Assembly (NCBI GenBank): GCA_024404475.1
Contig: JAKSPV010000022.1
Location: 1-13,931, forward strand
Reading direction: 5' to 3'
DNA from: Clostridia bacterium
GTDB lineage: Bacteria; Bacillota; Clostridia; Oscillospirales; CAG-272
Length of the DNA: 13,931 nt
The notes beneath the pieces were generated by a model. It saw only the letters and a program-made list of their open reading frames with translations, searched no databases and was not told where the DNA came from. The stretch's first letter is position 1. Every line of letters starts with the position of its first letter. This document shows positions 1 to 6,466 of this stretch, in pieces. The translations under genes and the position numbers were made by a program.

Positions 1-50
1 ACTGAGCGACATTCCGAATGTTGCGTTTCGTATGTCCGTCCCCGTCGCGC

Positions 51-76
51 CTTCACTTCGCTGACGCGGAGTGAAG
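51..76. other. Imperfect hairpin downstream of the HAD gene
   Basis: A 10-bp stem (one G-T pair) with a 6-nt loop, 51-60 paired with 67-76. It lies 3' of the minus-strand operon, but no T-run follows on either strand, so it is not a convincing intrinsic terminator. Apart from this and the repeat at 107-171, I see no gene or RNA in bases 1-128. Confidence 0.3.
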
Positions 77-106
77 CGTGTGGCTGCTTTTGACAGCACT
101 GCCTAA

Positions 107-171
107 ATTGGTGATGTCAGAAACCTTTTCAAGGTTTCTGGGGGTCTGGGGGCATCTTGCAAGACGCACCC
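107..171 (-). repeat. Dispersed palindromic repeat, copy 1 (overlaps 3' end of HAD gene)
   Basis: About 58 of 65 positions match the copy at 11616-11679, in the same orientation. It contains two inverted repeats: a perfect 9-bp stem (119-127 with 131-139) around a 3-nt loop, and a longer palindrome at 148-171 centred on TCTTGCAAGA with two mismatches. Read on the minus strand it encodes the last 13 residues of the HAD protein (GASCKMPPDPQKP). The stop codon is at 129-131, next to the loop of the first inverted repeat. The structure suggests a MITE- or REP-like dispersed element. No transposase is present. Confidence 0.8.
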
Positions 172-806
172 AGATCTTCCGTCTTCTCCACGATCGCGGC
201 TGCGCCGGCGGCGCGGAGCACGTCTGGCGAGCGGTAGCCCCAGGCGACGCCGAGCGGGTACATTCCGGCGTTCACCGCCGTCTTCATGTCAATGTCCGAG
301 TCGCCGCAGAACACGCAGTTCCGGGGCTCGGCGCCGAGCTCTGCCGCCATCCGCAGCGCCGCCGCGGGGTTCGGCTTCGTCGGCAGGTCGCGCTGCCCCG
401 AGACCGCATCAAAGATGCCGGGGAACAGCGTCGCGATGACCGTCTGCACGAGCTCGTCCTGCTTGTTCGAGAGCACGCCGAGCCGCCAGCCGTCCGCTTT
501 CAGCGCGCGGAGCGCCTCCGTCATGCCGGGGAACTCTGCCGTCGTCACGACCGGGTGCGCGGCGTACGCCGCGCTGTATATGCGGAGCGCGTTCGTAACG
601 CCCTCATCGTCGATCGACGGGAAGGCGCCGTCCGGCAGCGCGCCGTAGACAAAATTCCGCGCCCCGCGGTTGATGCAGCGGAGCAGTTCCTCCCGCGTCC
701 GCTCGGGGTACCCGAGCTGCCGGAGCATTTCGTTCATTGCAAGGACGAGATCGCCCATCGTGTCCGCGAGCGTCCCGTCGAGGTCAAAAATGATCGCTTT
801 CGTCAT
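129..806 (-). CDS. HAD-superfamily phosphatase, phosphoglycolate phosphatase (Gph)-like
   Basis: A 225-residue cytosolic hydrolase of the haloacid dehalogenase superfamily, expected to remove phosphate from a small phosphorylated metabolite; the true substrate cannot be read from sequence. All four core motifs are visible: DLDGT with nucleophile Asp8 and acid/base Asp10, Ser113-Asn114 in GVLSNK, Lys144 in TKPNP, and GDSDID at 168-173 for magnesium. The helical cap lies between about 15 and 85. The ATG at 806 follows an AGGAAAAC ribosome-binding site 17 nt after the ilvN stop, so it is the last gene of the minus-strand operon. The family normally ends near residue 212. Residues 213-225 come from the dispersed repeat at 107-171 and recur on the unrelated acyltransferase at 11637-12854. 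Confidence 0.9.
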   Translation of the reverse strand: MTKAIIFDLDGTLADTMGDLVLAMNEMLRQLGYPERTREELLRCINRGARNFVYGALPDGAFPSIDDEGVTNALRIYSAAYAAHPVVTTAEFPGMTEALRALKADGWRLGVLSNKQDELVQTVIATLFPGIFDAVSGQRDLPTKPNPAAALRMAAELGAEPRNCVFCGDSDIDMKTAVNAGMYPLGVAWGYRSPDVLRAAGAAAIVEKTEDLGASCKMPPDPQKP

Positions 807-823
807 GCCTTGTTTTCCTATTA

Positions 824-1303
824 TTAATCGAGCGGCAGGAGCATCGCCCCGGAGTGCAGCGTTTCGAGGATGCCGTATGGCGCGAGCGCGTCCCGCGCGG
901 CCGCGAGCTCTCCTTCGCTGCCCGTGATCTCAACGGCAACGGCACCGTCGCCGGAGGCGACGACTCGTGCGCCCGCCGGCAGGGGAAGCTCCCCCGTGGG
1001 ACGGCGGATCTTGAGCAGGAGCCGCTCGGAAACGGCGTACAGCTTCGTTTTGTCGAGGTCGGTGCGGATCGTGATGACCTCCATGATGCGCGCGAGCTGG
1101 CGCGCGAGGAGCGCCACCTCGTCGGCCGTGCCGAGCATCGTCACGGTGATGTGGTAAACGGCGCCGTCTTCCGTCGGGCCGGTGATGAGACTTTCGATGT
1201 TGTAGCCGCGGCGGGTGAACAGCCCCGTGATGCGGGACAGAACGCCGGGCTTGTTATCGACCGTCAGAAGCAAAACGTGACGGCCGGCAGTCGCGTCGGA
1301 CAC
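824..1303 (-). CDS. ilvN: Acetolactate synthase small (regulatory) subunit
   Basis: A 159-residue regulatory subunit of acetohydroxyacid synthase, the first shared step of branched-chain amino acid synthesis. It stimulates the catalytic subunit and carries valine feedback control. The N-terminal ACT domain is clear: residues 9-25 read HVLLLTVDNKPGVLSRI, followed by the GYNIESL element. The C-terminal regulatory domain spans about 82-159. Length is normal for IlvH/IlvN. The start is a GTG at 1303, preceded by GGGAGG; no in-frame ATG is better placed. It is the middle gene of the operon, 24 nt after the PLP-enzyme gene. The catalytic subunit (ilvB) is not in the window, so the subunits are encoded apart or ilvB lies off the left edge. 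The ilvH name would be equally valid. Confidence 0.93.
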   Translation of the reverse strand: MSDATAGRHVLLLTVDNKPGVLSRITGLFTRRGYNIESLITGPTEDGAVYHITVTMLGTADEVALLARQLARIMEVITIRTDLDKTKLYAVSERLLLKIRRPTGELPLPAGARVVASGDGAVAVEITGSEGELAAARDALAPYGILETLHSGAMLLPLD

Positions 1304-1327
1304 GGGGAGGCCCTCCCTTCGGCGAGA

Positions 1328-2575
1328 TTATTTCAGCATTTCGTCCGCGGCGCGCATGATGCCGAGCCGTGCGGACTCGTAGGTCAGACCGCCCTGCAAA
1401 TACGCGATGTACGGCGGGCGGACGGGGCCGTCCGCGGAGAGCTCGATCGACGAGCCGCCGGTGAATGCGCCTGCCGCCATGATGACGGGATCGGCGTAGC
1501 CGGGCATCGGCCACGGCTCCGGCGTCACGTGGGAGTCGATCGGGGAGGCGGACTGGATGCCGCGGCAGAAGCGGATGAGCCCTTCCGCCGACTTGCATTT
1601 GATCGTCTGGATGATGTCGTGCCGCACCTCGAAGGGGCCGGGGCTGACTTCGTACCCGAGCTTCTCGAAGAGATACGCGGCGAGCGTCGCCGTCTTGATC
1701 GCCTCCGCGACCGTGTGCGGCGCGTAGAAGAAACCTTTGAGGATGTTCCGCGTCTGCCCGAGGGACGCGCCGGCCTCGATGCCGACGCCGGGAGACGAGA
1801 GCCGGTAGCCCGCGAGCTCGACGGCACGCGCGGTGCCAGAGAGGTAGCCGCCGGTCTCGGCCATGCCGCCGCCGGGGTTCTTGATCAGCGAGCCGACCAT
1901 GAGATCGACGCCGAGCGCCGTCGGCTCGGACGTCTCGGTGAACTCACCGTAGCAGTTGTCCACCATGACGAAAATATCTTTGGAAATCGACTTCACGAGA
2001 GAGACGACCTCGCCGATCTCGGCGACCGAGAGCGTTCGGCGGTCGAGGTAACCCTTGGAGCGCTGGAGGAAGACGACCTTGACGGAAGGCGTCGCCTCGA
2101 TCGCGGCTTTGACCGCGGGGAGATCGACCGTGCCTGCGGTCGTCATCGGGACTTCCTTGTAGGAAACGCCGAAGTCGGCAAGCGAGCCGTCACCGTTTTT
2201 CGCGTCCATGCCGATGACCTCGCGGAGCGTGTCGTACGGCGCGCCGGTCACGGAGAGCAGCGTGTCGCCGGGACGGAGCAGGCCGAAAAGCCCGACGGTG
2301 AGAGCGTGCGTGCCGCTGATGATCGCCGTACGGACGAAGCCCGCCTCGGCGCCGAAGAGCTCGGCGACGATCTTGTCGGCGGTATCGCGGCCGCGGTCGC
2401 CGTAGCCGTAGCCGGTCGAGGGAGAGAACATCGCCTCGGAGACGCGGTTCTCGCGGAAGACATCGAGGACGTGTTCCGTGTTCGTCATCGCGATCTCGTC
2501 CACGGCGCGGAAGCGCTCGGCGAGCGCGCGCTCCGCCTCGGCGGTCAGCGCGCGGATCTTATCGGAAATCTGCAT
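1328..2575 (-). CDS. PLP-dependent Met-gamma-lyase-like enzyme (aluminium-resistance protein family)
   Basis: A 415-residue fold-type I pyridoxal-phosphate enzyme of the family called 'methionine gamma-lyase family' or 'aluminium resistance protein' (PF06838), widespread in Firmicutes. Visible landmarks are the phosphate-binding SGTHA at 88-92, cofactor-ring Asp206 in VMVDNCYGEF, and the Schiff-base Lys232 in SLIKNPGGGMAETGGY, the family signature. The family is related to cystathionine/methionine gamma-lyases, but its substrate is not established, and the aluminium name rests on an old phenotype. It is the first gene of the operon. The ATG at 2573-2575 follows an AAAGGA site and a good promoter at 2611-2639. 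The sulphur/amino-acid character fits co-transcription with ilvN, but that link is inference. Confidence 0.9.
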   Translation of the reverse strand: MQISDKIRALTAEAERALAERFRAVDEIAMTNTEHVLDVFRENRVSEAMFSPSTGYGYGDRGRDTADKIVAELFGAEAGFVRTAIISGTHALTVGLFGLLRPGDTLLSVTGAPYDTLREVIGMDAKNGDGSLADFGVSYKEVPMTTAGTVDLPAVKAAIEATPSVKVVFLQRSKGYLDRRTLSVAEIGEVVSLVKSISKDIFVMVDNCYGEFTETSEPTALGVDLMVGSLIKNPGGGMAETGGYLSGTARAVELAGYRLSSPGVGIEAGASLGQTRNILKGFFYAPHTVAEAIKTATLAAYLFEKLGYEVSPGPFEVRHDIIQTIKCKSAEGLIRFCRGIQSASPIDSHVTPEPWPMPGYADPVIMAAGAFTGGSSIELSADGPVRPPYIAYLQGGLTYESARLGIMRAADEMLK

Positions 2576-2610
2576 GGGATTCGTTCCTTTCCACTTGCCT
2601 ATACATCACC

Positions 2611-2639
2611 ATTGTACCGCGGAATACGTAAATTGTAAA
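2611..2639 (-). promoter_or_regulatory. Sigma-A-type promoter of the PLP enzyme-ilvN-HAD operon
   Basis: Read on the minus strand: -35 TTTACA (2634-2639), 17-bp spacer, -10 TACAAT (2611-2616). The predicted start leaves a leader of about 30 nt before the ATG at 2575, with the AAAGGA ribosome-binding site inside it. Confidence 0.8.
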
Positions 2640-2713
2640 GGGTTTCCCGAAAAAAGCCGCGCGCGCCGCGCCGTTTTCCGCGCTTTTTCCCCGCCGCCCG
2701 CCCGATTTTGTCC

Positions 2714-2739
2714 CGTACGCACGGGTTTTCGTGCGTACG
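2714..2739. other. Perfect 10-bp inverted repeat between divergent promoters
   Basis: CGTACGCACG (2714-2723) and its exact complement (2730-2739) flank a 6-nt GGTTTT loop. It lies between the minus promoter and the phage-cassette promoter, about 34 bp upstream of the cassette -35. There is no T-run in either direction (TAAAAAAT follows), so it is not a good terminator. A protein-binding operator is the simplest reading. The rest of 2640-2772 shows no gene. A short palindrome TTGCGCAA (2760-2767) sits just upstream of the -35. Confidence 0.5.
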
Positions 2740-2772
2740 TAAAAAATACGCGCACAAATTTGCGCAACCCTC

Positions 2773-2801
2773 TTGACAAACGCGCAAGTTCGTGCTATAA
2801 T
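2773..2801 (+). promoter_or_regulatory. Consensus promoter driving the phage-derived cassette
   Basis: TTGACA (2773-2778), 17-bp spacer, TATAAT (2796-2801): both hexamers are exact consensus at ideal spacing. The predicted transcription start is near 2808. This is an intrinsically strong, housekeeping-sigma promoter placed directly before the packaging genes. No repressor gene is present in the window. Confidence 0.88.
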
Positions 2802-2806
2802 GTGCT

Positions 2807-2890
2807 TGCACAACGAAACAGGAGAACAGCCGAACGCGCTGTCTTATTTTTGCGCCTCGATGCGCAACATCGTGCGTAGAACGTTGTGCA
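2807..2890 (+). promoter_or_regulatory. Structured 5' leader RNA (predicted three-way junction)
   Basis: The predicted transcript begins at about 2808 inside TGCACAACG (2807-2815), which is exactly complementary to CGTTGTGCA (2882-2890). This closing stem encloses two hairpins: ACAGC/GCTGT (2826-2830 with 2838-2842, 7-nt loop) and TTGCGC/GCGCAA (2850-2855 with 2862-2867, 6-nt loop). An alternative stem, CGATG/CATCG (2858-2862 with 2868-2872), would compete with the second. The ribosome-binding site AAAGGAG (2898-2904) lies 7 nt outside the closing stem. It matches no riboswitch class I recognise. A regulatory or stabilising leader is inferred. Confidence 0.5.
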
Positions 2891-2913
2891 AATGACGAAA
2901 GGAGCGAACGAAG

Positions 2914-3177
2914 ATGCGGGAAGAAGACGCGGCGCGGGGCGAACTCGCGCGGATCACGGCGGAATACGAGCGTCTGGCGTTCGCGCCGATCGAAGACGGG
3001 CTCGTGAAGCCCGCAGACAAGCTGCGCGCCCTTGCGGAATACGCCCGGCTCGTGGGGATGCGGGAGGAGGGACCGGCGCTGACGGTGCTGTACGATTACG
3101 GCGGCGGCGATTTTGCCGCAGATGAGGCGCAGCGTGTCCCGCCCCGCACCCCGGAGGAGGGCAGCGATGACGCGTAA
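2914..3177 (+). CDS. Short terminase small-subunit-like protein (C-terminal part only)
   Basis: An 87-residue protein, first gene of the phage cassette. Residues 10-48 (charged helix, AFAPIEDG, then KPADKLRALAEYARLVG) resemble the C-terminal region of Terminase_2-type (PF03592) small subunits, which typically reads like 'KLKALELLGK-LGM'. Full-length relatives have an N-terminal helix-turn-helix DNA-binding domain of roughly 60-100 residues; none is present. The ATG at 2914 has a good AAAGGAG site 9 nt upstream, and an in-frame stop at 2893-2895 rules out a longer start. The C-terminus is acidic and disordered. It overlaps the terminase large-subunit gene by 11 nt. Small-subunit identity rests on this weak similarity and on position. 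Confidence 0.6.
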   Translation: MREEDAARGELARITAEYERLAFAPIEDGLVKPADKLRALAEYARLVGMREEGPALTVLYDYGGGDFAADEAQRVPPRTPEEGSDDA

Positions 3178-4681
3178 GCCGATCCGGGAGCCGGTGCAGC
3201 TCCCGCTTGCGTTTCCCGGGGGAGAGCAAAAGGCGTCCGGGCCGTTGGCCGCAGCCGCACAAAGCGTGCCGGCGCACCCGGCCGCGGATACGCCTGCCGC
3301 CTCCCCTTTGCCGGACGCCGGCGTTCTTCCTGATGTTCCGCTCGGCGGGACGAAGAGCGATGGGGACGGACGGCGCGGCAGCGCGGAGACCGCCCCGCCT
3401 CGTGCGGGGCGGCTCGTCCGCGTCAGCTTCAACCCGGCGTTCCGGGAGGCAAACGCGACACGGGCACGCTACCGCGTGCTCTGCGGCTCGGCGGGCTCCG
3501 GCAAGAGCTTCAACGTGGCGCAGGACATGATCCTGAAGCTCTCCGACATGCGCTATCGCGGCGCGAACGCGCTCGTGGTGCGGAAGGCGGAGATCACGAA
3601 CAGGCAGAGCACCTTTGCGGAGCTCTCGGGCGCGATCCGCCGGATCTTCGGCGTGGACGCCGACCGCTACTGGCGCACCCGGCAGGAGCCGATGGAGCTC
3701 GAATGTCTCGTGACGGGGGCGCGGATCGTCTTCCGCGGCATGAAGGACGACACGCAGCGCGAAAAGCTGAAAAGCGTCTCGTTCCCCGCGGGGAAGCTGT
3801 GCTTCATCTGGCTCGAAGAGGCGACGGAGTTCAGCCCCTCCGACCTCGAGGTGTTGGACGATCGCCTCCGCGGCGATCTTTCGGCGGTCAACCCCGCGCT
3901 GTACTACCAGATCACGCTGACGTTCAACCCGGTCTCGGCGGATCACTGGCTGAAAAAGCGCTTCTTCGACGCGCCGGCGGACGGCGACGTGTTCCTCTCG
4001 CGGACGGTGTTCGGGCAGAACCGTTTCGTGGGCGTGGAATACGCGCGGCGCATGGAGCGCCGGAGAGAGACCGACCCCGAGGGCTACCGCGTGTACGCGC
4101 TCGGCGAATGGGGCGGCTCGGACGGGCTCGTCCTCACCGACTGGGAAGTGGCGCCTCTGCCGGACGAGCTGTCGGCATACGACCGCGTATGGCTCGCGCA
4201 GGACTTCGGCTATCACCACGCCGACTGCATCCTCCTCGTCGGGGAGCGCGGCGGCGCGCTCTGCGTGATCCGTGAGCTCTACGTCCGCGGGCTCGACACC
4301 GAGGAGATCATCGCACAGGCGGAGAGCGCCGGCTTCCCGAAGGACAAACTCATGTACTGCGACAGCGCCGAGCCAGACCGGATCAAACGCTGGCGGCGAG
4401 CCGGCTGGCGCGCCGTACCGGTCAAAAAGCATCCCGGCTCCGTCCTCGCCGGGATCGAGGTACTGCGAAGACGGCACATCGTCCTCTCGCCGTCGTGCGT
4501 CGGGACGCTCACGGAGATCCGCGCGTGGCGCTGGCTCCGTGATCCCGCGTCGGGCGAGACGCTCGACGAGCCGGCGCCGGGCGCCGACGACGCCATGGCC
4601 GCGCTCCGCTACGCGGCCGAACACCTCCGGGAGGGGGACGCCCGGGTACGCACCATCAGCAAAGCGCTTCTGGGCGTCTGA
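3167..4681 (+). CDS. Phage terminase large subunit (PBSX-type)
   Basis: A 504-residue DNA-packaging motor: an N-terminal ATPase pumps DNA into the prohead and a C-terminal RNase H-like nuclease cuts it. Visible motifs are Walker A GSAGSGKS (107-114), Walker B CFIWLEEA (212-219) with its catalytic Glu pair, coupling motif TFNP (252-255), and nuclease acids Asp346 (QDFGY), Asp399 (YCDSAEPD) and Asp474/475 (GADDAMAALRY). Both active sites therefore look intact. The ATG at 3167 was chosen because GGAGGAGGG lies just upstream; the longer open frame from 3113 lacks such a site. Residues 1-84 are an unusual Ala/Pro-rich extension before the ATPase domain, and a strong hairpin lies within its coding sequence. 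Confidence 0.93.
   Translation: MTRKPIREPVQLPLAFPGGEQKASGPLAAAAQSVPAHPAADTPAASPLPDAGVLPDVPLGGTKSDGDGRRGSAETAPPRAGRLVRVSFNPAFREANATRARYRVLCGSAGSGKSFNVAQDMILKLSDMRYRGANALVVRKAEITNRQSTFAELSGAIRRIFGVDADRYWRTRQEPMELECLVTGARIVFRGMKDDTQREKLKSVSFPAGKLCFIWLEEATEFSPSDLEVLDDRLRGDLSAVNPALYYQITLTFNPVSADHWLKKRFFDAPADGDVFLSRTVFGQNRFVGVEYARRMERRRETDPEGYRVYALGEWGGSDGLVLTDWEVAPLPDELSAYDRVWLAQDFGYHHADCILLVGERGGALCVIRELYVRGLDTEEIIAQAESAGFPKDKLMYCDSAEPDRIKRWRRAGWRAVPVKKHPGSVLAGIEVLRRRHIVLSPSCVGTLTEIRAWRWLRDPASGETLDEPAPGADDAMAALRYAAEHLREGDARVRTISKALLGV
3390..3412. other. Perfect 9-bp hairpin inside the terminase 5' coding region
   Basis: CCGCCCCGC (3390-3398) and GCGGGGCGG (3404-3412) form an uninterrupted all-GC stem with a 5-nt CTCGT loop. 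It falls in the sequence encoding the low-complexity N-terminal extension, just before the ATPase domain. In GC-rich DNA some such stems arise by chance, so a role in translation or RNA processing is only possible. Confidence 0.4.
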
Positions 4682-4703
4682 ATTTTTGAAGAGAGGTATC
4701 CTT

Positions 4704-5981
4704 ATGAAACTCACAGAAAAAGAGATCATCCGGCACATCGCGCGCCACCGCGCCGAGGAGCTGCCGCGCCTCAGCCGCCTCGGGGCGTACTATCGGGGCG
4801 AGCACGCGATCCTCCGGGGGGCGAAAGAGCCGGGCAAACCGGACAACCGGCTGGTCAACAACTTCTGCCGATCCATTACAGATGAGACGGTCGGCTATTT
4901 TCTCGGCATCCCGGTCGCGTACTCGTCGGAGGACGAGGCGACCGAAGCGGCGATCCTCCGGCTTGGCCACGCGTCGGACGAGCCGTTCGTCAACGCGGCG
5001 CTGGCACGCGACCTTTCGGTCTACGGCCGCGCGGCGGAGATCCTCTGGTACGACGCGAAAACCGACATGCCGCGCTTCGCGCCTGTCGATGTGACGGGCG
5101 TGATCCCGGTATGGGGCGACTCGCTCGACGGCGGGCTCAAAGCGGCGATCCGCCTGCGCGACGAGTTTGACGAGAAGGGAAACAAACACACCGTCGCCGA
5201 GGTCTACGACGAGGACGACGTTACCGTCTACGCGGTGGGTGAGGGCACGGTCACGCGCCTGACGAGCCGCCTGCACGGCTTCGGCGGCGTGCCGGTCAAC
5301 TTCTACCGCAACAACCGCGACGGCAGCGGCGATTTTGAGCCGGTCATCTCGCTCGTGGACGCATACAACCGCCTCCAGAGCGAGAGCGTCAACGACTTCG
5401 AACTGTTTGCCGACAGTTATCTCGCGATCTCGGGCATGGGCGGCACGACCGCGGAGGACGTCCGAAAGCTCCGCGAGGATCGCGTGCTGTTGCTCGACGA
5501 GGGCGGCGAGGCGAAATGGCTGACGAAAACGGTCAACGACGCCTACATCGAGAACCTCAAAACGCGCATCGCGAAAGACATTTACCGCTTCTCGTGCACC
5601 GTCGATATGGCGGAGGAGACCGCGCTCGGCACGTCGCTCTCCGGCACCGCGATCCGGTACCGCCTGCTCAACTTTGACAACAGAGTCAAGGTCACGGAGC
5701 AGTTCTTCCGCAAGGGGCTCCGCCGCCGCTGGGCGCTGCTCTGCCGGATGCTGACGCTGACGGGAACACCCGCGGATGCCGATTCGCTCCGGATGCGCTT
5801 CGTGCGCAACCTGCCGTCCAACCTCGGTGACGCGACGTCGCTCGCCGTCGCCGCCGCACCGCTCGTCTCGCGCCGCACGGCGCTCGAGATGCTGCCGTTC
5901 GTCCGCGATCCCGACGCCGAGCTCGCCCGCATCCGCGAGGAAGCCGCCGCCGGCATCCCGGCGGGCGCGGAGGTCGTCTGA
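4704..5981 (+). CDS. Phage portal protein (SPP1 gp6-like)
   Basis: A 425-residue protein expected to form the dodecameric ring at one capsid vertex through which the terminase pumps DNA. Features of the SPP1 gp6 family (PF05133) are the helical N-terminus with YYRGEHAI, the signature KPDNRLVNNFCRSITDETVGYFLGIPV at about 47-73 (shown here in part: NRLVNNF, FLGIPV), a central wing region with Asp-rich turns, 'VISLVDAYNRLQSESVNDFE' near the stem region, and a C-terminal helical crown. Length is slightly short of SPP1 gp6 (about 500). The ATG at 4704 has a GAAGAGAGG site upstream. The SPP1 gp7-type minor head gene that usually follows the portal is absent; the scaffold-like gene starts 1 nt after the stop. 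Confidence 0.92.
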   Translation: MKLTEKEIIRHIARHRAEELPRLSRLGAYYRGEHAILRGAKEPGKPDNRLVNNFCRSITDETVGYFLGIPVAYSSEDEATEAAILRLGHASDEPFVNAALARDLSVYGRAAEILWYDAKTDMPRFAPVDVTGVIPVWGDSLDGGLKAAIRLRDEFDEKGNKHTVAEVYDEDDVTVYAVGEGTVTRLTSRLHGFGGVPVNFYRNNRDGSGDFEPVISLVDAYNRLQSESVNDFELFADSYLAISGMGGTTAEDVRKLREDRVLLLDEGGEAKWLTKTVNDAYIENLKTRIAKDIYRFSCTVDMAEETALGTSLSGTAIRYRLLNFDNRVKVTEQFFRKGLRRRWALLCRMLTLTGTPADADSLRMRFVRNLPSNLGDATSLAVAAAPLVSRRTALEMLPFVRDPDAELARIREEAAAGIPAGAEVV

Positions 5982-5982
5982 T

Positions 5983-6432
5983 ATGGCAGAGGAAACGACG
6001 GCTCCGGTCACGGAAACCCCCGACGCGGAGCGCACCTACACCGGCGCGGAGGTCGAGGCGCTGCGCGGCTCCCGCCGCGCCGGCGCCGAGACGGCCGCCG
6101 CAGCCGCCGGGGAGAGGATCGCCGCGCTCGAGGCGCGGCTCGCCGATGAAGAAAAAAAGCGCACCGCTGAGGCGCGCATGGCACGCTGCGGCGAAGCCCT
6201 CCGGCGGGCAGGCCTGCCGGATTCGCTGGCGCCGCTCGCCTGCTCGGAGGACGACGGCGTGACGGACGGCAACGTGGAGATGCTCCGCTCGGCCGTCGAT
6301 CGCGCGGTCAGAGCCGAGATCATCAGCCGCGTCGGCCAGGCGGTACCGCTTTCCGGCACGTACGGCCATTTATCAAAGGCGGATATCCGCCGACTGCCGC
6401 TTTCCGCGCTCCAGCAAATCGCGGGCGACTGA
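5983..6432 (+). CDS. Phage scaffold-like protein (DUF4355-type)
   Basis: A 149-residue protein between portal and capsid genes, the position of the internal scaffold that guides capsid assembly. The N-terminus (RTYTGAEVEAL) resembles the 'YTQAEVDAL' motif of DUF4355/scaffold proteins. Residues 28-70 are an Ala/Glu/Arg-rich probable coiled coil. The next part (GEALRRAGLPDSLAPLAC) matches the usual 'LP..L..L' segment, and the C-terminus has a small folded tail. The ATG at 5983 is 1 nt after the portal stop, indicating translational coupling; upstream in-frame starts would lie inside the portal gene and were rejected. No protease motif is seen, so the scaffold would be released or cleaved by other means. 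Confidence 0.75.
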   Translation: MAEETTAPVTETPDAERTYTGAEVEALRGSRRAGAETAAAAAGERIAALEARLADEEKKRTAEARMARCGEALRRAGLPDSLAPLACSEDDGVTDGNVEMLRSAVDRAVRAEIISRVGQAVPLSGTYGHLSKADIRRLPLSALQQIAGD

Positions 6433-6466
6433 GCGGCACACCTATATTTTATAAGGAGACAAATAT

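Noticed and set aside
854..2638. Long plus-strand open frame (594 codons) opposite the PLP-enzyme operon
   Set aside because: Arg/Asp/Ala-rich antisense shadow of ilvN and the PLP enzyme; no motif and no ribosome site.
2576..2913. attL/attR-like short direct repeats around the phage cassette
   Set aside because: I compared 2640-2810 with 11575-11640 by eye and found no convincing shared core. No tRNA gene is present.
2886..3125. Alternative small plus-strand frame overlapping the small terminase
   Set aside because: It has Arg/Gly/Ala-rich shadow composition; the frame starting at 2914 has the ribosome site at the right distance and the terminase-like motif.
2954..4738. Long minus-strand open frame opposite the terminase
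   Set aside because: Composition is that of a GC-rich shadow; the opposite strand has clear terminase motifs.
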